A stretch of DNA of 64,000 nucleotides from JAUVKA01 sp964465145 (GTDB taxonomy: Bacteria > Bacteroidota > Bacteroidia > Bacteroidales > UBA12481). The stretch covers positions 1-64,000 of the forward strand of contig CAYXJR010000008.1 in NCBI GenBank assembly GCA_964465145.1. Direction: 5' to 3'. How positions within the stretch are numbered: position 1 is the first letter of the stretch; each line of letters opens with the position of its first letter. Shown here in pieces: positions 8,226 to 16,710 of this stretch. A program made the translations under genes and the position numbers. Under the pieces are notes generated by a model, which saw only the letters and a program-made list of their open reading frames with translations, was not told the origin of the DNA and searched no databases.

Positions 8226-9803
8226 TTACTGCAACATAAACTTCACAGGTATGGACATCTTAACATTAACTAGTTTGCCTCTTTGTTTTCCTGGAGTCCA
8301 GGCTGGTGATGTTTTTAGAACCCGGGTAACTTCATTATCCAGGGAAGGGTCAACACCCTTGGCAATTTTTACTGAAGAAACACTTCCGGTTTTATCAATT
8401 ACAAAATCCACATATACTGTTCCTGAGATCCCATTCTGAATGGCAATTTGAGGATATTTAACATTTTGATTTACCCAATTGCTAAACTCCTCAAGGCCTC
8501 CGCCAACGAATTCAGGCATGTTCTCAACAATGAAAAATACCTCTCCTTCCACCTCGTTTTCAAGGTCCTTTTGAAGGCCAGGATCAGTTTCCATTTCAAG
8601 AGGATCAAATTCGATGTCTTCAATTTCCAAACCTGATGATTTAAAAATTTCAGAGGTTTCAATTGCTGCGATAGTTTGATTAGCCCAGAATAAGATCCTT
8701 CCCTTAACGAAGGTTAATACTTCCTCCTCACTAGCCCCGGATTTTTGCATTTCTATAGCCACAGCTTTTGCCTGTTTTTCCCATTTATTCATTTCAGAAT
8801 AATCCGATTGAATAATAGCATCTGCATAAGTTTCAACAATAGACTTAGACTTGACAATATTGATATTAACAGAGGTTTTTTCAATTTGCTGAGTATTTAT
8901 TTTCGGTTCGGCCTGGTCGGTGCAGGCGCTGAACCAGAGTAAACCCCCGATAAGTGGCAACAACATCAGGTACTTTACTATTCCATAAGAATTTGATCTG
9001 TTTTTCATAAGCATAAGAATCCTCCTTTTTAGAAATGATGTATGGTTAAACTGTTGTATAAATTGAAATTGTGGGACGTGAAGTTGACTTCTGATTAATT
9101 CCTGTGAGTAGAATTTTCGTTCTTCGCCTTCAACAGCTGAATCGGCTATAAACTCATGATTTATTTGGATTTGTTTCATAATTGTATAGATGGCAGGGTT
9201 GTAAAAAAAGATCACCTTTACTGCTTCTATAAACAATATATCCCAGCCATGCTTCTGGCGGATATGTACCCGCTCATGTTCCAGGATCATTTGGGCTCTT
9301 TTATCTTCCTTGTTAAAGGGCACAGGAAAATAAACAATACCTAGAAAACTGAAGGGGCTCCAGTTGTCAGGCATTAATGTGATGTACAAATTACGGAACC
9401 ACTTCATCGGGAACTGCCGAGTCCAATATTGAAGCTTTTTTATTTTCCAGATAAGTATTAGTCCTGTCACCATGGCTCCGGCAAAATAGGTCAAGGCGAT
9501 TAGCTTTATCCATGGAAAAGTAAAGGGGGCAGTTCCGAAGATCAGGATCTCGTTTAAATCGATATGCGTTATCCCTGATTTGGCCATAACAATTATTTCA
9601 GGAATAGTGAGTATGGAATATGAACTGGCAGGAAACCAGTTAAAACGGGAAAGGGGTAAAACCAAGCTCATCACTGTGCCTAAAAGAAGAATAAACCTGT
9701 TGGCATTAAAGCGGGTCTCCCGGGACAAAACCAGGCGATAGAAAAGGGCCAGGGATATCAAGAATAGATTGGCCAACAAAAGATATCTGATAAGTCCAGC
9801 CAT
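8226..9803 (-). CDS. M56 family (BlaR1-like) membrane metallopeptidase with C-terminal TonB domain
   Basis: The N-terminal part has several membrane helices and the zinc motif HERVH at residues 176-180 (HExxH) followed by NHEFIADSAV, as in BlaR1/MecR1 antirepressor proteases. A further membrane segment (GIVKYLMLLPLIGGLLWFSAC) leads to a periplasmic region. Residues about 430-525 form a TonB C-terminal domain (YPQIAIQNGISGTVYVDFVIDKTG, DNEVTRVLKTSPAWTPGKQRG). The partner BlaI-type repressor is encoded one base upstream, so the pair should be a sensor-protease/repressor switch. There is no penicillin-binding sensor domain; the TonB domain replaces it, so the signal is probably envelope-related and not a beta-lactam. 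This fusion is a known Bacteroidota architecture. Confidence 0.88.
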   Translation of the reverse strand: MAGLIRYLLLANLFLISLALFYRLVLSRETRFNANRFILLLGTVMSLVLPLSRFNWFPASSYSILTIPEIIVMAKSGITHIDLNEILIFGTAPFTFPWIKLIALTYFAGAMVTGLILIWKIKKLQYWTRQFPMKWFRNLYITLMPDNWSPFSFLGIVYFPVPFNKEDKRAQMILEHERVHIRQKHGWDILFIEAVKVIFFYNPAIYTIMKQIQINHEFIADSAVEGEERKFYSQELIRSQLHVPQFQFIQQFNHTSFLKRRILMLMKNRSNSYGIVKYLMLLPLIGGLLWFSACTDQAEPKINTQQIEKTSVNINIVKSKSIVETYADAIIQSDYSEMNKWEKQAKAVAIEMQKSGASEEEVLTFVKGRILFWANQTIAAIETSEIFKSSGLEIEDIEFDPLEMETDPGLQKDLENEVEGEVFFIVENMPEFVGGGLEEFSNWVNQNVKYPQIAIQNGISGTVYVDFVIDKTGSVSSVKIAKGVDPSLDNEVTRVLKTSPAWTPGKQRGKLVNVKMSIPVKFMLQ

Positions 9804-9804
9804 A

Positions 9805-10170
9805 CTATTGTTTTTTCTGTTTCTCCAATATTTTTAAAATTTCCTCCATCTCAGTGAGGTCTAACTTTTCTTTCTTTGAAAAGAAGGAAACCATTTTTTT
9901 TAACGAACCATCAAAATAATTGTCCACCATTTTTTTCATTGTGAAATGGCTATAATCCTCCTTGCTTACCAATGGGTAATATTGATGGGTGGGGCCATAG
10001 GCCTTATGTCCTACAAAGCTTTTTGTTTCCAGTATCCTGACTATGGTTGAAACTGTGCTGTATGCTGGCTTGGGCTCGGGGAGCTCCTCTATAATCTCCT
10101 TTACAAAGGCTTCTTCTTTTTGCCAAAGAACCTGCATTATTTGTTCTTCAGCTTTGGTCAAATCGCGCAT
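9805..10170 (-). CDS. BlaI/MecI/CopY family transcriptional repressor
   Basis: A 121-residue winged-helix repressor (MRDLTKAEEQIMQVLWQKEEAFVKEI, PAYSTVSTIVRILETKSFVGHKAYG). The ATG at 10170 is preferred over a TTG nine bases earlier because it begins the conserved LTxAEExIMxxLW block. Members dimerise, bind operators over their own promoter, and are cleaved when the cognate M56 protease is activated. The M56-TonB gene follows after one base, so the two form an operon that is presumably autorepressed. A weak inverted repeat AACT-AATA-AGTT at 10204-10215 lies upstream and may be its operator, although it does not match the TACA/TGTA operators known from Firmicutes. Confidence 0.9.
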   Translation of the reverse strand: MRDLTKAEEQIMQVLWQKEEAFVKEIIEELPEPKPAYSTVSTIVRILETKSFVGHKAYGPTHQYYPLVSKEDYSHFTMKKMVDNYFDGSLKKMVSFFSKKEKLDLTEMEEILKILEKQKKQ

Positions 10171-10309
10171 ATCAATCAAAATTTAATATCATAGTAAAAG
10201 TAAAACTAATAAGTTAAACAAACAACTAAAAAGATAGATAGAGTTGAACTTTTTGACAATTGCGTTACTGTAGTCAGTATCCGTAAGTATTGCCAGGGTT
10301 AAGAATGGA

Positions 10310-10849
10310 TTATTTTTTGATTTTGTGGGTTTTACAATATATCTCCCAGAGGACGATACCCACGCTCACAGAGATATTAAAAGAATGTTTGGTGCCATGT
10401 TGCGGGATCTCAATGCAGGAATCACTTTGGTCGATGACCTTTTGCTGAACGCCCTTCACTTCATGTCCAAAGATCAGGGCAATAGGACGATTCTCGGGAG
10501 GCTTGAATTCCTCCAAAGAAATACTGTTTTCTGCCTGTTCAACAGAGGCTAGATAGTAATCTTCTTTTTTTAGTTGTTTAACGGCTTCTAAGGTTTCGGA
10601 GAAATACTCCCAGGTTAAGGATTCTTCTGCACCAAGAGCAGTTTTATGAATATCACGGTGAGGGGGAGTAGTACTTATCCCGCAAAGAATAACTTTTTCA
10701 ATACGAAACCCATCTCCTGTGCGAAAAACGCTTCCGATGTTATTCAGGCTTCTAACATTATCCAGGACTATTGTGATGGGAGTTTTCGATGATGCATGAA
10801 ATTGATCGATACTCAGCCTCTTCAGTTCGTCGTTTTTAAGTTTTCGCAT
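10310..10849 (-). CDS. SpoU (TrmH) family RNA 2'-O-methyltransferase
   Basis: A 179-residue single-domain SPOUT methyltransferase with the three knot motifs: VRSLNNIGSVFRTGDGF near residue 33, IALIFGHEVKGV near 125, and IEIPQHGTKHSFNISVSVGIVLWE near 148. It transfers a methyl group from S-adenosylmethionine to a ribose 2'-OH of tRNA or rRNA. There is no N-terminal L30e-like substrate-binding domain, unlike RlmB encoded later in this window, so the target may be tRNA, but that is inferred from architecture only. ATG at 10849 is chosen over TTG at 10852. A TAnnTTTG element sits 17 bases upstream. Confidence 0.88.
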   Translation of the reverse strand: MRKLKNDELKRLSIDQFHASSKTPITIVLDNVRSLNNIGSVFRTGDGFRIEKVILCGISTTPPHRDIHKTALGAEESLTWEYFSETLEAVKQLKKEDYYLASVEQAENSISLEEFKPPENRPIALIFGHEVKGVQQKVIDQSDSCIEIPQHGTKHSFNISVSVGIVLWEIYCKTHKIKK

Positions 10850-10865
10850 CAATAGAATTTTGTAT

Positions 10866-10873
10866 CAAAGGTA
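10866..10873 (-). promoter_or_regulatory. Bacteroidota -7 element (TACCTTTG) of the SpoU methyltransferase gene
   Basis: On the minus strand the sequence reads TACCTTTG, 16 bases before the ATG at 10849. This predicts a very short 5' leader of about 10 bases. Confidence 0.55.
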
Positions 10874-10980
10874 TAAAAGAGAAGACAAATGAACTTATAA
10901 CGTCCTTCTTTGTTGAAGTCGAAAAAAATTAGGAAATTCGCCTGTTTCCAATTTTTATAAAGAAGTAATAATTAAAAACT

Positions 10981-12180
10981 ATGAATCTCCACGAATACCA
11001 GGCAAAAAGCATTTTAAAGGAATATGGTGTCCCGATTATTGAAGGCCAGATGGCTGAGACAGTTGAGGAGGCGGTAAGAATAGCCAAGGAAATACAACAA
11101 AAGACCGGAACAGATAAATGGGCTGTTAAAGCTCAGATACATGCGGGGGGAAGAGGGAAAGGAGGTGGAGTTAAGATTGCTTCCAGCCTGGATGAGGTAA
11201 AGAGTTTTGCCTGGGATATCCTGGGGATGACCCTGGTGACTCATCAAACTGGTCCTGATGGTAAGTTGGTTAGAAAGTTATTGATTGAGCGTGGAATGTA
11301 TTATCCTGGACCTGATGGCAAGGTAGATGTAAAAGAGTTCTACATGAGTATTTTGCTAAACAGAAAGACGGGTAGGAACATCATTATGTATTCCACTGAG
11401 GGAGGGATGGATATAGAAACGGTAGCCAAGGAAACACCTCAGCTGATTTTTACCGAAGAAATTGATCCGGGCTTTGGACTTCAGGCCTTCCAGGCTCGCA
11501 AAATCGCCACCAATCTTAAGGTTGAGGGGTTGGCCTTCAAGAATATGGTTAAGTTCGTGATGGCCTTGTACAAAGCTTATGCCGGAATTGATGCTACTAT
11601 GGTGGAGATCAATCCTGTAGCAAAAACATCTGATGATCTTATTATGGCTGCAGATGCTAAGGTTAATCTGGATGACAATGGTCTTTTCAGGCATCCCGTT
11701 TATGCTGAAATGCGGGATATTCATGAGGAAGATGCATCAGAAGTGGAAGCCTCCCGATATAACCTGAACTTTGTTAAATTAGATGGTAATGTGGGCTGCA
11801 TGGTAAACGGGGCCGGTTTAGCCATGGCTACAATGGATATGATAAAACTATCCGGAGGAGATCCGGCTAACTTTCTTGATGTTGGTGGGACAGCCAGTGC
11901 TAATACGGTTGAAGCGGGATTTCGGATTATACTGCAGGATCCGAATGTTAAAGCCATCCTGATTAATATTTTTGGTGGAATTGTTCGCTGCGACAGGGTA
12001 GCCCAGGGGGTTGTGGATGCATACAGGTCAATAGGATCCCTGCCGGTGCCTGTGATAGTCAGGCTCCAGGGAACTAATGCTGTGGAAGGGAAACAACTTA
12101 TCGATGATTCAGGCCTCGAAGTATTTTCTGCAATCACCCTTGAAGAGGCAGCCGGGCTGGTCAAACAGGTGATGGCCTAA
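10981..12180 (+). CDS. sucC: Succinate--CoA ligase (ADP-forming) subunit beta
   Basis: The beta subunit couples succinyl-CoA cleavage to nucleotide triphosphate synthesis in the TCA cycle. The N terminus MNLHEYQAKSILKEYGVPI begins an ATP-grasp domain with the glycine-rich nucleotide-binding segment AGGRGKGGG near residue 55. Metal and nucleotide ligands lie in MVEINPVAKT and DAKVNLDDNG, and the ligase-CoA domain is marked by FLDVGGTASA and NIFGGIVRCDRVAQG. The length of 399 is normal. Unusually, sucD (alpha subunit) does not follow; the next gene is DUF4294. The partner must lie elsewhere. Confidence 0.96.
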   Translation: MNLHEYQAKSILKEYGVPIIEGQMAETVEEAVRIAKEIQQKTGTDKWAVKAQIHAGGRGKGGGVKIASSLDEVKSFAWDILGMTLVTHQTGPDGKLVRKLLIERGMYYPGPDGKVDVKEFYMSILLNRKTGRNIIMYSTEGGMDIETVAKETPQLIFTEEIDPGFGLQAFQARKIATNLKVEGLAFKNMVKFVMALYKAYAGIDATMVEINPVAKTSDDLIMAADAKVNLDDNGLFRHPVYAEMRDIHEEDASEVEASRYNLNFVKLDGNVGCMVNGAGLAMATMDMIKLSGGDPANFLDVGGTASANTVEAGFRIILQDPNVKAILINIFGGIVRCDRVAQGVVDAYRSIGSLPVPVIVRLQGTNAVEGKQLIDDSGLEVFSAITLEEAAGLVKQVMA

Positions 12181-12187
12181 AGTACAG

Positions 12188-12257
12188 CTGGAATACTTTG
12201 ATTTATAGTTTTTCCTCATGTAGGCAAAAGAAAAGTATATCCAGTTTAACTTTTTTT
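12188..12257 (+). terminator. Long-loop hairpin with T run downstream of sucC
   Basis: CTGGAATACTTT (12188-12199) pairs with AAAGTATATCCAG (12232-12244) with one bulged base, around a 32-base loop. A T7 run follows six bases later (12251-12257). The long loop is atypical for a terminator but the arms and T run fit. It could also be a structured 3' end. Confidence 0.45.
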
Positions 12258-12304
12258 GGATTTTACCGTTATATATTCCGGTACAATTATTGTTGAAAAC
12301 CGGT

Positions 12305-12904
12305 ATGCGAGTATTTTTGATTCTTTTGGTATCCTTGATTTTCGGCAGTCAGCTTATGGCTCAACGCCATCAGGCACAGGCTCGATATGATTCCATAATG
12401 AATGCTACCATATTAGCAGGTGATTCGATTCCTCATATTGATCTGGAAGAAATTGCCATAATGCCACCTCCTCAGTTTAAAAGCCGCAGGGAGGCAAGGA
12501 AATACTGGCGACTGATTTATAATTTGAAGAAGGTTCTTCCCTATTCCCGTATTGTTTATGCCACCATTGGTGAAATGGAAGCCGAGCTGGCGGATTCTCA
12601 AACCGACAAGGAAAGAAGGCAGGTTATTAAAGCGGCAGAGGACTCTTTATGGGATATGTATGAACCGGATTTAAGGAAAATGACAATTACTCAAGGCCGG
12701 TTGCTATTTAAACTTGTTGACAGGGAATCCATGGAGACTTCCTACTTCTGGGTTGAGCATTATAAAGGATCCTTTTCTGCCTATTTCTGGCAGGGAATTG
12801 CCAGGATTTTTGGGTCTAATCTGAAATCAGGTTTTGATCTGAGTGACCCTGATGACATCATGATAGATCAATTGATTAAGTATATTGATTTGGGATATAT
12901 TTAA
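12305..12904 (+). CDS. DUF4294 domain-containing exported protein
   Basis: This belongs to a Bacteroidota family of unknown function (DUF4294). The ATG at 12305 starts the signal peptide MRVFLILLVSLIFGSQLMAQ, so the protein is predicted to be periplasmic. The characteristic region is SRREARKYWRLIYNLKKVLPYSRIV, followed by TQGRLLFKLVDRESMETSYFW and ARIFGSNLKSGFD. The upstream TTGs at 12290 and 12293 would only add a few residues before the signal peptide. It lies 124 bases after sucC and ends 20 bases from the convergent elbB. No enzymatic motif is known. Confidence 0.8.
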   Translation: MRVFLILLVSLIFGSQLMAQRHQAQARYDSIMNATILAGDSIPHIDLEEIAIMPPPQFKSRREARKYWRLIYNLKKVLPYSRIVYATIGEMEAELADSQTDKERRQVIKAAEDSLWDMYEPDLRKMTITQGRLLFKLVDRESMETSYFWVEHYKGSFSAYFWQGIARIFGSNLKSGFDLSDPDDIMIDQLIKYIDLGYI

Positions 12905-12924
12905 TCAAACTTAACTTTACGTGG

Positions 12925-13584
12925 CTAATCCATCATTTTCAACATTGCCTTGACCACCTTATTCGCACCCTTTGCAATATCAACGATAGAAGAATCCAGC
13001 ATATAACATGGGTTTGTGACTACTTTGTTATTCAGGTCAACAGCAACTTCCCTTACCTTGGTCTTGACAGCTTGTGCCCCCATTTTCGTTAATGCTTCCA
13101 TGGTTCCCTGATCCTGGCCGATAGTAAGAGTTACATTGGGTAGCAGACGGGCAAGGATCACAGGAGCAATACACAGTGCTCCAATAGGTTTGCCTGCTTT
13201 ATGTGTTGACAAAACAGCGGTCTTCACTTCGGGGTGAACAACGCAATCAGCACCATCAAAAGCAAAAGAAGAGAGATTTTTTGCTGCACCGAAACCCCCT
13301 GGAAAGATAAGAGCGTCGAATTCATCTACCTTATATTCAGAAAGAGGCTTGGCATTTCCTCTGGCAATCCTGGCTGATTCCACAAGAACATTTCTCTTTT
13401 CATTCATTTCCTCTCCGGTAAGGTGGTTAAGGACATGGTGCTGATCCATATCGGGGGCGAAAATCTGATAATCTGCATCGTTCCGGTCAATGGCATACAG
13501 GGTCATAACCGCTTCATGGATCTCGGATCCGTCAAAAACTCCGTTTCCAGATAATACTACGGCAAATCTTTTAGGTAAAGTCAT
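12925..13584 (-). CDS. elbB: Isoprenoid biosynthesis glyoxalase ElbB-like (DJ-1/PfpI superfamily)
   Basis: A 219-residue class I glutamine-amidotransferase-like protein. The N-terminal FAVVLSGNGVFDGSEIHEAV and the segment LIFPGGFGAAKNLSSFAF are typical of ElbB, with the nucleophile-elbow cysteine in GKPIGALCIAPV. E. coli ElbB has glyoxalase III-like activity, and its link to isoprenoid synthesis is only genetic. The reading frame extends to 13668, but the ATG at 13584 (MTLPKRF) starts the conserved fold, and the upstream residues look like translated intergenic DNA. It stands 64 bases downstream of the sugar transferase gene on the same strand, with no obvious functional link. Confidence 0.85.
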   Translation of the reverse strand: MTLPKRFAVVLSGNGVFDGSEIHEAVMTLYAIDRNDADYQIFAPDMDQHHVLNHLTGEEMNEKRNVLVESARIARGNAKPLSEYKVDEFDALIFPGGFGAAKNLSSFAFDGADCVVHPEVKTAVLSTHKAGKPIGALCIAPVILARLLPNVTLTIGQDQGTMEALTKMGAQAVKTKVREVAVDLNNKVVTNPCYMLDSSIVDIAKGANKVVKAMLKMMD

Positions 13585-13648
13585 GATGATAAAGTTTTTA
13601 GATAACCAATAGATAACCAAATATACGGAAATCCTCCTAAAAAAAAGA

Positions 13649-15064
13649 CTATCTTCCCGAACCCTCAAGTACAGTTTTGATTGTATATATCAGGATTTTA
13701 AAGTCCACCAGCAGGGACATATTTTCAATATATAAAATATCATATTTTAGCCTTTCGATCATTTCCGGGACATTAGAAGCATATCCGAATTTTACCTGGC
13801 CCCAGGAGGTAATTCCCGGCCTGACTTTTTGCAGGTGATAGAAATGAGGAGCTGTTTTCACAATCTGATCGATATAATATTGCCTTTCTGGCCTGGGGCC
13901 AACGATTGACATATCTCCAATTAGCACATTATAAAACTGCGGAAGTTCATCAAACCGCATTTTGCGAAGCATAAGGCCGAAACGTGTGATCCGTGAATCA
14001 TCATGCATTGACAGGGCAGGTCCATCCTTTTCCGCATCTCTGTGCATTGAACGGAATTTGTAGATAGAAAAAGGTTTACCATACCTTCCAATTCGCTCAT
14101 GACTATAAATTATAGGGCCAGGCGAGGATAATTTTACACCGATGGAAATAAATAAATAAACGGGTGATAGAATAATCATAGCAACCCCGGAAATCAGGAC
14201 GTCCAGGATCCGTTTCAGGTTGTCCTCCCAGGCAGACATCAGGTCATGGCTAATCTGAATAAGGGGAGTACCAATGATGGAGGTCATTTTAACCATACCG
14301 GTGAGGATATCATACATATCCGGAATGACCTTTACAACGATATTGGAGGCCTCAATTCGGTTAATAATTTTCTTAAGAAGTTCATGTTCCTGGTGTTCCA
14401 GGGCAATGATCACTTCCTGAATATTTTTCTCAATAATGATTTTATTTACATCGCTCAAATCACCCAAATGGGGCAGATAGTCATCCATCTTGTATCTGTC
14501 GTATTTTTTTACATTGATGAATCCTACAAATTTACTACCCGTGGAATTGTTTTGAGATTCCATTTCTTTATAAAGCTCAACAGCTTTCTTGTCGGATCCG
14601 ATCAATAGGGTTGGAAATCCTATGATTCTTTTATGAATCCGATGAGCACTTCTGGTAGTGAATATTAACCTCGGTATATAGGTTAGGAAGAAGTGAAGGG
14701 AATAAAGAACCAGGAAGGATAAATAATAATTAGTATAACTCTTTATTGTATCATCCAGGATCAGTGCAAAAAAGATCAGCATTACTCCGATAAAGGTTGT
14801 GCTAATGGTTTGACCAAGTTCACTCAACCTTGATTTGCGGTAAACATCTTTATAATAGCCTGTTGCGTAATAAAATAAAATCCATAATACGGGCAAGATG
14901 GCTAATCCAACAAAAAAGGAAGAATTAAATTCAATTGGGATGGGATATCCAAATTTATTAGTCTCAATAAAAACCTTCCTGAAAATAAAAAACAAAGTCC
15001 AACTCAACCCGGCAGCAAGGAAATCCGAGGTAAGGTATTTTGATACTTGTTTTCTACGGTTCAT
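13649..15064 (-). CDS. Polyprenyl-phosphate sugar-1-phosphate transferase (WbaP/WcaJ-like)
   Basis: The enzyme starts a surface-polysaccharide repeat unit by moving a sugar-1-phosphate from a nucleotide sugar onto undecaprenyl phosphate. The N-terminal half has four membrane helices and a CoA-binding-like domain (FPTLLIGSDKKAVELYKEM). The C-terminal ~190 residues are the bacterial sugar transferase domain, with the catalytic stretch YKFRSMHRDAEKDG and LRKMRFDELPQFYNVLIGDMSIVGPRPE, then VRPGITSWGQV. The length of 471 is normal. Its ATG shares a base with the stop of the upstream lipoprotein gene (TAATG), so the two are translationally coupled. No polysaccharide cluster surrounds it. Sugar specificity is unknown. 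Confidence 0.93.
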   Translation of the reverse strand: MNRRKQVSKYLTSDFLAAGLSWTLFFIFRKVFIETNKFGYPIPIEFNSSFFVGLAILPVLWILFYYATGYYKDVYRKSRLSELGQTISTTFIGVMLIFFALILDDTIKSYTNYYLSFLVLYSLHFFLTYIPRLIFTTRSAHRIHKRIIGFPTLLIGSDKKAVELYKEMESQNNSTGSKFVGFINVKKYDRYKMDDYLPHLGDLSDVNKIIIEKNIQEVIIALEHQEHELLKKIINRIEASNIVVKVIPDMYDILTGMVKMTSIIGTPLIQISHDLMSAWEDNLKRILDVLISGVAMIILSPVYLFISIGVKLSSPGPIIYSHERIGRYGKPFSIYKFRSMHRDAEKDGPALSMHDDSRITRFGLMLRKMRFDELPQFYNVLIGDMSIVGPRPERQYYIDQIVKTAPHFYHLQKVRPGITSWGQVKFGYASNVPEMIERLKYDILYIENMSLLVDFKILIYTIKTVLEGSGR

Positions 15065-15927
15065 TAAAAATGGATCAGTTTAATGTTATCCAGATATATT
15101 TCTCCTGCATCAGTGTTTTCCGGCTCATGGAATGCTCTGATCCCCATTCTGAATAACTCGGTAGATTGATGTGTTGTAGCTGTTTGCCCGATATCAACAT
15201 AAAATCTTTTCCATACAGGCGAAGGTTTAATATAAACCAGGTTATACCAAACAGCTGCCCCCCCCTCAAGAAGGTACATGCCAATTTCAAAACCATTATT
15301 ATTTTTATAATCGAACTCCAGGAGAACAGGACTTACATTTTTTGGAATATCGAAATCCTTGCTGCTGTATGCTTCAAAGACCGCCTGATTCTTATTCAGG
15401 AAAATGGCGCCTGAATATCTTCCTTCACGGAGAACAATGTTCTGATAAATAAAAACAGTATCGGAATAATCCGCGTATAAAAGTTCTATTCCCGGGTCTT
15501 CAAAATCTACTATCCAGGGAAACTTGCAGCTTTGTTTGTAGGTGGTTTTGGGCTCAATCAGGTGGATTTCCCCGGCGCGGAGTTCGCAATCAACAATATA
15601 TGGCTCGAAAAACGGGTAATCAATTCTTGAGGCGGCAATCCCGTTTAATTTGATTCCGGGCCGGATTGTCAGGGTTTGCATACCCGTTTCCAGGCTGGGT
15701 ACGGTGAATGGCATCTCAAATACTCCAAGATTTGAACCTCCAACACTAATGTAGCAAATGGTCATCATATGACTGGCCGAACCCATATCAAAATCATTTA
15801 CCTCAACCTTGAAAGTATCAATCCGAATATAGCTAGGAATCTTTTCGGGAGGATTGATCAATTCACAGGATGATAACATTATCACCGGGACAAATATGGA
15901 TACAATAATAAGACGAAAAACTTTCAT
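15064..15927 (-). CDS. Hypothetical lipoprotein coupled to the sugar transferase
   Basis: The signal peptide MKVFRLIIVSIFVPVIMLSSC has a lipobox (LSSC). The 287-residue protein has two beta-rich parts: an N-terminal one (PSYIRIDTFKVEV, GVFEMPFTVPSLETGMQTLTI), and a C-terminal jelly-roll-like one resembling carbohydrate-binding modules (VLLEFDYKNNNGFEIGM, WKRFYVDIGQ, GEIYLDNIKLI). I know no assigned function. Its stop overlaps the start of the polyprenyl sugar transferase gene by one base, so a role in surface glycan production or recognition is a reasonable inference. A TAnnTTTG element lies 27 bases upstream. Confidence 0.75.
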   Translation of the reverse strand: MKVFRLIIVSIFVPVIMLSSCELINPPEKIPSYIRIDTFKVEVNDFDMGSASHMMTICYISVGGSNLGVFEMPFTVPSLETGMQTLTIRPGIKLNGIAASRIDYPFFEPYIVDCELRAGEIHLIEPKTTYKQSCKFPWIVDFEDPGIELLYADYSDTVFIYQNIVLREGRYSGAIFLNKNQAVFEAYSSKDFDIPKNVSPVLLEFDYKNNNGFEIGMYLLEGGAAVWYNLVYIKPSPVWKRFYVDIGQTATTHQSTELFRMGIRAFHEPENTDAGEIYLDNIKLIHF

Positions 15928-15953
15928 TTTTTCCGGGTCGGATTATTCATCTT

Positions 15954-15961
15954 CAAAAGTA
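15954..15961 (-). promoter_or_regulatory. Candidate -7 element (TACTTTTG) of the lipoprotein/sugar transferase operon
   Basis: The minus strand reads TACTTTTG, matching TAnnTTTG, 26 bases before the ATG at 15927. It lies in the gap between the divergent lipoprotein and pcm genes. Confidence 0.4.
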
Positions 15962-16056
15962 ATAATTTTTGACGTTCTGCCCCTTGGTTAAAATTCTTCT
16001 GTGTTCTTCTTGGGATTTAGATTATTTTTGAAATCAGGTCAACTTTGATAATTCCT

Positions 16057-16710
16057 ATGCATTCGGGCGATACAATAAAACATCAGGGACTAAGGTCTAA
16101 ATTGGTAAAGGAAATTCGCCGTAAAGGTATAAGTGATGAAAAGGTCCTTGCTGCCATTGGGAAAGTACCCAGGCATCTGTTCATGGATTCATCATTTATC
16201 GGTTTTGCATACCAGGATAGTGCCTTCCCAATTGCCTCGGGGCAGACGATTTCTCAGCCTTATACTGTGGCATTTCAAACGCAGCTTCTTGAGCTTGAGG
16301 AAGGAATGAAAGTTCTGGAAGTTGGTACAGGTTCAGGGTATCAGTCTGCCATTCTGATGGAGCTGGGTGTTCGTGTTTATACCATTGAGCGTATCAGAAG
16401 TTTGTTCCTGGAATCCCAATTACGGCTAAAAGATCTTGGTTATTCAGCTCATTTCCTGTATGGGGATGGATATGAGGGTAATGTCTCCTATGGTCCGTAC
16501 GACCGGATTCTTGTTACAGCGGGAGCAACTGAGATACCCCTTATCCTAAAGAATCAACTTAAAACTGGAGGTATTATGGTAGTACCGGTGGGATCTTCGG
16601 CTCACCAGGATATGATTCGTTGTGTCAGAAAAGGGCCAGATGAGTTTGAAACCACCCGGCATGGTGGGTTTGTGTTTGTTCCCCTGATCAAAGGAAAGAG
16701 GGATTCCTGA
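16057..16710 (+). CDS. pcm: Protein-L-isoaspartate O-methyltransferase
   Basis: The enzyme methylates isoaspartyl residues in aged proteins so that they revert to aspartate. The 217-residue product has the N-terminal KGISDEKVLAAIGKVPRHLFM, the substrate-site region ASGQTISQPYTVAFQ, and the S-adenosylmethionine motif VLEVGTGSGYQSAIL near residues 84-98. The ATG at 16057 is chosen; the frame opens at a TTG at 16045 that adds only MIIP. The stop overlaps the start of the metalloprotease gene (TGATG), so the two are translationally coupled, although one product is cytosolic and the other exported. Confidence 0.95.
   Translation: MHSGDTIKHQGLRSKLVKEIRRKGISDEKVLAAIGKVPRHLFMDSSFIGFAYQDSAFPIASGQTISQPYTVAFQTQLLELEEGMKVLEVGTGSGYQSAILMELGVRVYTIERIRSLFLESQLRLKDLGYSAHFLYGDGYEGNVSYGPYDRILVTAGATEIPLILKNQLKTGGIMVVPVGSSAHQDMIRCVRKGPDEFETTRHGGFVFVPLIKGKRDS

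Noticed and set aside
10204..10215. AACT-AATA-AGTT inverted repeat as the BlaI operator
   Set aside because: It is short, AT-rich and does not match known BlaI operators, so it is mentioned only with the repressor gene and not called as a site.
13585..13668. Longer elbB start
   Set aside because: The extra residues show no similarity to the ElbB fold and would be translated from the gap after the sugar transferase gene.
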